A DNA stretch of 64,000 nt from Mya arenaria. Lineage: Eukaryota; Mollusca; Bivalvia; Myida; Myidae. Where the stretch lies: positions 21,420,715-21,484,714 of the forward strand of contig NC_069136.1 in NCBI RefSeq assembly GCF_026914265.1, in the 5' to 3' direction. The notes beneath the pieces were generated by a model, which was given only the letters and a program-made list of their open reading frames with translations, was not told where the DNA came from and did no database searches. The position numbers and the translations under genes were made by a program. This document shows, piece after piece, positions 60,676 to 64,000 of this stretch. Positions within the stretch are counted from its first letter, which is position 1; every line of letters begins with the position of its first letter.

Positions 60676-61369
60676 TATATATATGATATAGCTATGAAAG
60701 AGAACACCTCCTTTATGAGGCAACGCATACTATGCATACTATGCATTTAAGTTAAGCTATATTCTCACAAAGCAATCTAGAACACGGTTATCATAAGTGC
60801 TGTGCCCGACAAAGCTTTGGTTTCCAAACACTAGCAATGTACTTGAATCCCAAAACACGCACAATTTATTGTATAATGTAACCTTGACAAGGAATTTATC
60901 TTTTTTTAGAACTGATCGGGTTAAGTATATAACAGACAAAGGAATGTATCAATTTCATAAAGTAAACAATATCTGTAAACATCAGTTACACTCATGAGTG
61001 GTGTCTTCAGTGTAATAATGATGGTAGCATTATTGGCTGAAACCAAAAGAAAATTGTGACACAATTTGTTAGTTATATTTTCAGCATTCTATTTTTGCTT
61101 TTAATTGTGTGTTTTTTTCTCTCATACAAAATTGAAACAACATGATAACAATATAAAAATGAAATGCTTTTTTTATTTGAATGCGATATCTTTGTTTAAT
61201 GAGGTGTTATAACAAGGAATTGCTTGGATTTTTTAGGACAACTTTTTGGTAAAAAAAATATTTGAAGATTGTTAGTGCATTCGGTTCGAGGCTTGTAGAC
61301 TTTTTACAATTGTATCTTCTTGAACTGGTCGGGATTGGTGACCACTTATCAAACTCACATGCGCCCAAT

Positions 61370-61400
61370 GCCAGGAATTGAACCCGGGTCGCCTAAGTGA
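61370..61400 (-). mobile_element. tRNA-like B-box fragment
   Basis: GAATTGAACCCGGGTCGCC on the plus strand is an inverted B-box/T-arm, preceded by GGTGACCACTTATCAAACTC, which also precedes the copy at 61620-61650. A SINE remnant. Confidence 0.5.
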
Positions 61401-61499
61401 CCTGTACCTCTTATATAGTTAACTTCATGAAAGTTACATTGGCTCTATTATATTCAACTTATTTAATTTTACAACGATTGTGAAACAAGCTATTGCAAC

Positions 61500-61660
61500 T
61501 TATACTAAGTCACTCTCGTTGGCACGATGTTGCACGAGAGTGTGGTCTTGTGTTGTGGGGGAAACCGGAGTATCCGGAGAAAACCCACTTGTCCGGCTTG
61601 GTGACCACTTACTAAACTCACATGCGCCGAGACCGGGAATCGAACCCGGCTCTATTGTTT
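61500..61660 (+). mobile_element. SINE with conserved central motif
   Basis: CACGAGAGTGTGGTCTTG, GGGGGAAACCGGAGTATCCG and GAGAAAACCCACTTG, then GGGAATCGAACCCGG. The clearest of the three related copies in the window. Confidence 0.65.
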
Positions 61661-61886
61661 ATGATGTTATATTCAAATTATTATATTTTCAAGTTAATGG
61701 CCAGATTGGTTATATTCTCAAAGATTGATAATTTTGTTGTATACAAATCTAATCTTCAAATATCTGCCTTTCACCACATTAATTGTGTTCTGAATTTTCG
61801 TTATCTAACAATTCTGAACAATGCATGTTATGAAGCACTTATAACATCCATCAAAGCAGCCAGCCATTTCTGAAATTGTGACTACA

Positions 61887-62060
61887 GTACAATGACGGCA
61901 TGGGCGCACTCCTGTCCAGTCATGTTGACTGTTATAGCCGAGCGAATCCAGGACTTAGTTCCGCCAATGTTCCTGATGTCGGTTATGAAATCCTTAATTT
62001 TAGAAAGTGTACCGTCTTGGTTAACCTCAGCCAAGATCCTCCTTCATTCTGAATTCCAAG
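61887..62060 (-). CDS. Candidate terminal exon of an unidentified gene
   Basis: The minus frame reads ILAEVNQDGTLSKIKDFITD, IRNIGGTKSWIRSAITVNMT, then GQECAHAVIVL and a TAG stop. It looks coding and follows AG-type acceptors near 62040. The family is not recognised and the upstream joins are not settled. Confidence 0.35.
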
Positions 62061-62184
62061 CGGGGAAGGGGGGTAAGCTTATTTGCCCTCGCCATCGGGT
62101 AATACCCATTCGGCGAGCACAAATTCAAAGCAGTATATTTGGTCCGCTTTGAAGTCATGAATTTAGTCTAGACGACTGCCTAAG

Positions 62185-62330
62185 ATAAGTGGGTAAACGG
62201 TTGTTAATGCCGCCATTGGCGTCAGCCCCGCAAGGAGTACCAATGATGTTAGAGTATTGGACAAAGTGCACAGACGGTTTAGAGCTTATATCGTGCACAT
62301 GTGAATCTCCGATTGATGACCCAATTACCG
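62185..62330 (-). CDS. Candidate internal exon of an unidentified gene
   Basis: The minus frame reads SLNPVIGSSIGDSHVHDISS, KPSVHFVQYSNIIGTPCGAD and ANGGINNRLPTYL. The plus strand is also open here, so strand choice is uncertain, and no strong splice sites bound it. Confidence 0.25.
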
Positions 62331-62861
62331 GATTTAGAGACGTATACATTTCATTAGCGTTTCTTTTTGATACTCACGCTATATATACTCGTATCCATGC
62401 TGTACTAGTATATCAATTACAGTCATGAGTGTTGACTTTAATGTAAATATTATAATATCATGTATGACTGAAAAGAAAAAAAACTGAAGTGGGGGACATG
62501 CAGTTATTGACAAGTCTTTTCGATAGGCACACTTTATAATCTAAAAGTTGATTTAATTTTGGAGGGGCTAACACTAAGTCGGTTATAATTTCGATTCGGT
62601 CTTTTCGGAATTTTGGTCGATTCGTTGCGTTCCGCTTCATTAGATTACTAATTTATGAATAAATTATTTAAAAAAACTTTTTAAGATATACATGTTGCTG
62701 CCGAATGCTTACCAAATGTGGTACGTGCAACAAGGATAGACGTGGCATTCGACGTACTAGGGCATGTACACAAAAACATAAAACACATTAACTAAAGTGC
62801 TTGTTCTGTTTTTAAGTCAAATATCACATAATGTTTAATAAATCCTTTGGAGCCTCACCGG

Positions 62862-62965
62862 TCTTGGGTTTGGATGATGCGTCTGGCGATTTCGAGAACG
62901 CGTTGTATACATTGACGTTCTGAATCGGGTCACCAGCGTCAGACATCTGCTTCAATGGAATGGCG
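62862..62965 (-). CDS. Candidate internal exon of an unidentified gene
   Basis: It follows a long pyrimidine tract and acceptor GATATGTTCAG, reads YAIPLKQMSDAGDPIQNVNV and YNAFSKSPDASSKPKT, and ends at a good donor (ACCG/GTGAGG). Probably the same gene as the two weak exons to its left. Confidence 0.35.
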
Positions 62966-63069
62966 TAACTGAACATATCCGAATAAAACAGCAGAGGAGG
63001 GGGACGCAATTCAATCATCAAAAAGATACGGTGTTTCTTATCATTTTCATATAAAACAAGCACAAATGT

Positions 63070-64000
63070 TTATATGATCAAGACTAAGACAGTGTTGGTA
63101 AGGCCGGGTAGTGTGAAGCAAAGACAAGCTTGGCTGAACTCGCCAAAAAAGAAGTCTAAGCAGCATGTCGAAAAAAACAGCCACATTCTAATATCTTAGA
63201 GCATATTTTGATCTATCTTTAGCCTAATGAAAATATTTTCATTACCAATCCGGACATGACATGGTAAAAATCTTCTAGAAAAGCTTCACTTGAGCGAAAA
63301 GCTTGGTCAAAGAATCATAATTTGTCCATAAATGACTGGAGGAGATCACCAGATGTGATTATTTTCTTGTTAAGATAACCTACCAACAAGAACTTCAATA
63401 ATTTGGACACGTAAAATCACTTCGCGTGAGTCAATCTCGGGCAAAGGAACATTATTTGCCAGTTCAAGCTAGCTGCCTAGTTAAAATTGTAGCAGATATC
63501 ATATTCAAATTCCGAATCAGGTTGCGGGCAGATACCCACTTCAACACTCCCATATAAATCCCATGCGGTTACCTCCCCTAACTCATATAGAAAATAGTGT
63601 TTTTTAACCTCTTCACAGACAGGGTTGTTTAAAGATATCTTACTTTCTAAAATTGTGTTTCAAAACCAACTGTTGAAATTACTTCTGAAAATTATGTTCC
63701 ACGTCTTAAACTGCATGTGTCATTATCCCCGAGATAGTTGGCTTAACCCCTTCCACTAAACCTATTGACTAACTCTGTACCAGGGTGAGGAAGGAATCAC
63801 GTGACTTATCACATGGGTCACCACTGGTCACAACCGAAGTAAACAATCAAGAAAGTTGCGTCAATATCTAAATAACCCTTTTGACAGAAAGATACAAAAA
63901 TATTTCTTAGCCTATAATATCTTTGCCATATTCTGCTTCAACACATGTGAAATATTTTAGATTGTCTTGTATTTAAATAACGCAATCCTTGGCCAAAATT
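63070..64000. other. Right edge: nothing recognised
   Basis: AT-rich, no supported gene or element. It may be intron of the candidate minus-strand gene. Confidence 0.5.

Noticed and set aside
1-64000. CRISPR array, bacterial operon or phage
   Set aside because: Introns, SINEs and animal gene families rule out a prokaryotic source; the tandem arrays have no spacers.

Overview
The window is eukaryotic and AT-rich: multi-exon genes with GT-AG introns, tandem repeats, tRNA-derived SINEs and small inverted-repeat DNA elements. Gene structure and repeat style (for example a roughly 155-bp tandem unit beginning CAAGGGCCATAACTC) suggest a marine invertebrate, most likely a bivalve mollusc. That assignment is inference; no species marker was seen.

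From 1 to about 50 kb the window holds a head-to-tail tandem duplication of a calcium-activated chloride channel regulator (CLCA) gene, both copies on the minus strand. Copy B (first exon 42934 or 50062, last exon 29207) can be read as 17 exons with matching phases, giving about 950 residues: signal peptide, CLCA metalloprotease-like domain, VWA domain with complete MIDAS, beta-sandwich/FnIII-like region, one membrane helix and a short tail. Copy A (first exon 23280 or 27295, last exon off the left edge) has lost the exon 6 acceptor and has two in-frame stops in exon 7, so it is probably a pseudogene. Each copy has two equivalent signal-peptide first exons. A 30-bp minisatellite fills the last intron of each copy (1-908 and about 29.55-33.05 kb). 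An 88-bp repeat made from the start of exon 5 is expanded upstream of exon 5, far more in A than in B.

Three TTAA-targeting DNA elements distinguish A from B, each with an intact empty site in the other copy: a 9.8-kb Kolobok-type transposon in A (5929-15707), and a 360-bp foldback element (44061-44420) and a 2.5-kb non-coding element (45293-47841) in B. The Kolobok element looks whole. It encodes a 10-exon, 871-residue THAP-domain transposase on the minus strand and, convergently, a separate 3-exon, 192-residue protein that is a stand-alone version of the cytoplasmic 'ballast' domain of vertebrate P2X7 receptors. A P2X7-type domain carried as transposon cargo is the most striking content of the window.

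From 50 to 64 kb genes are sparse. There is a compact pair of intronless minus-strand ORFs (acidic C2H2 zinc-finger protein and a basic protein, 53.6-54.6 kb), inverted GAGGAGG-type arrays, an 86-bp minisatellite (58.8-60.7 kb), SINEs, and a few weak candidate exons of an unidentified minus-strand gene at 61.9-63.0 kb.
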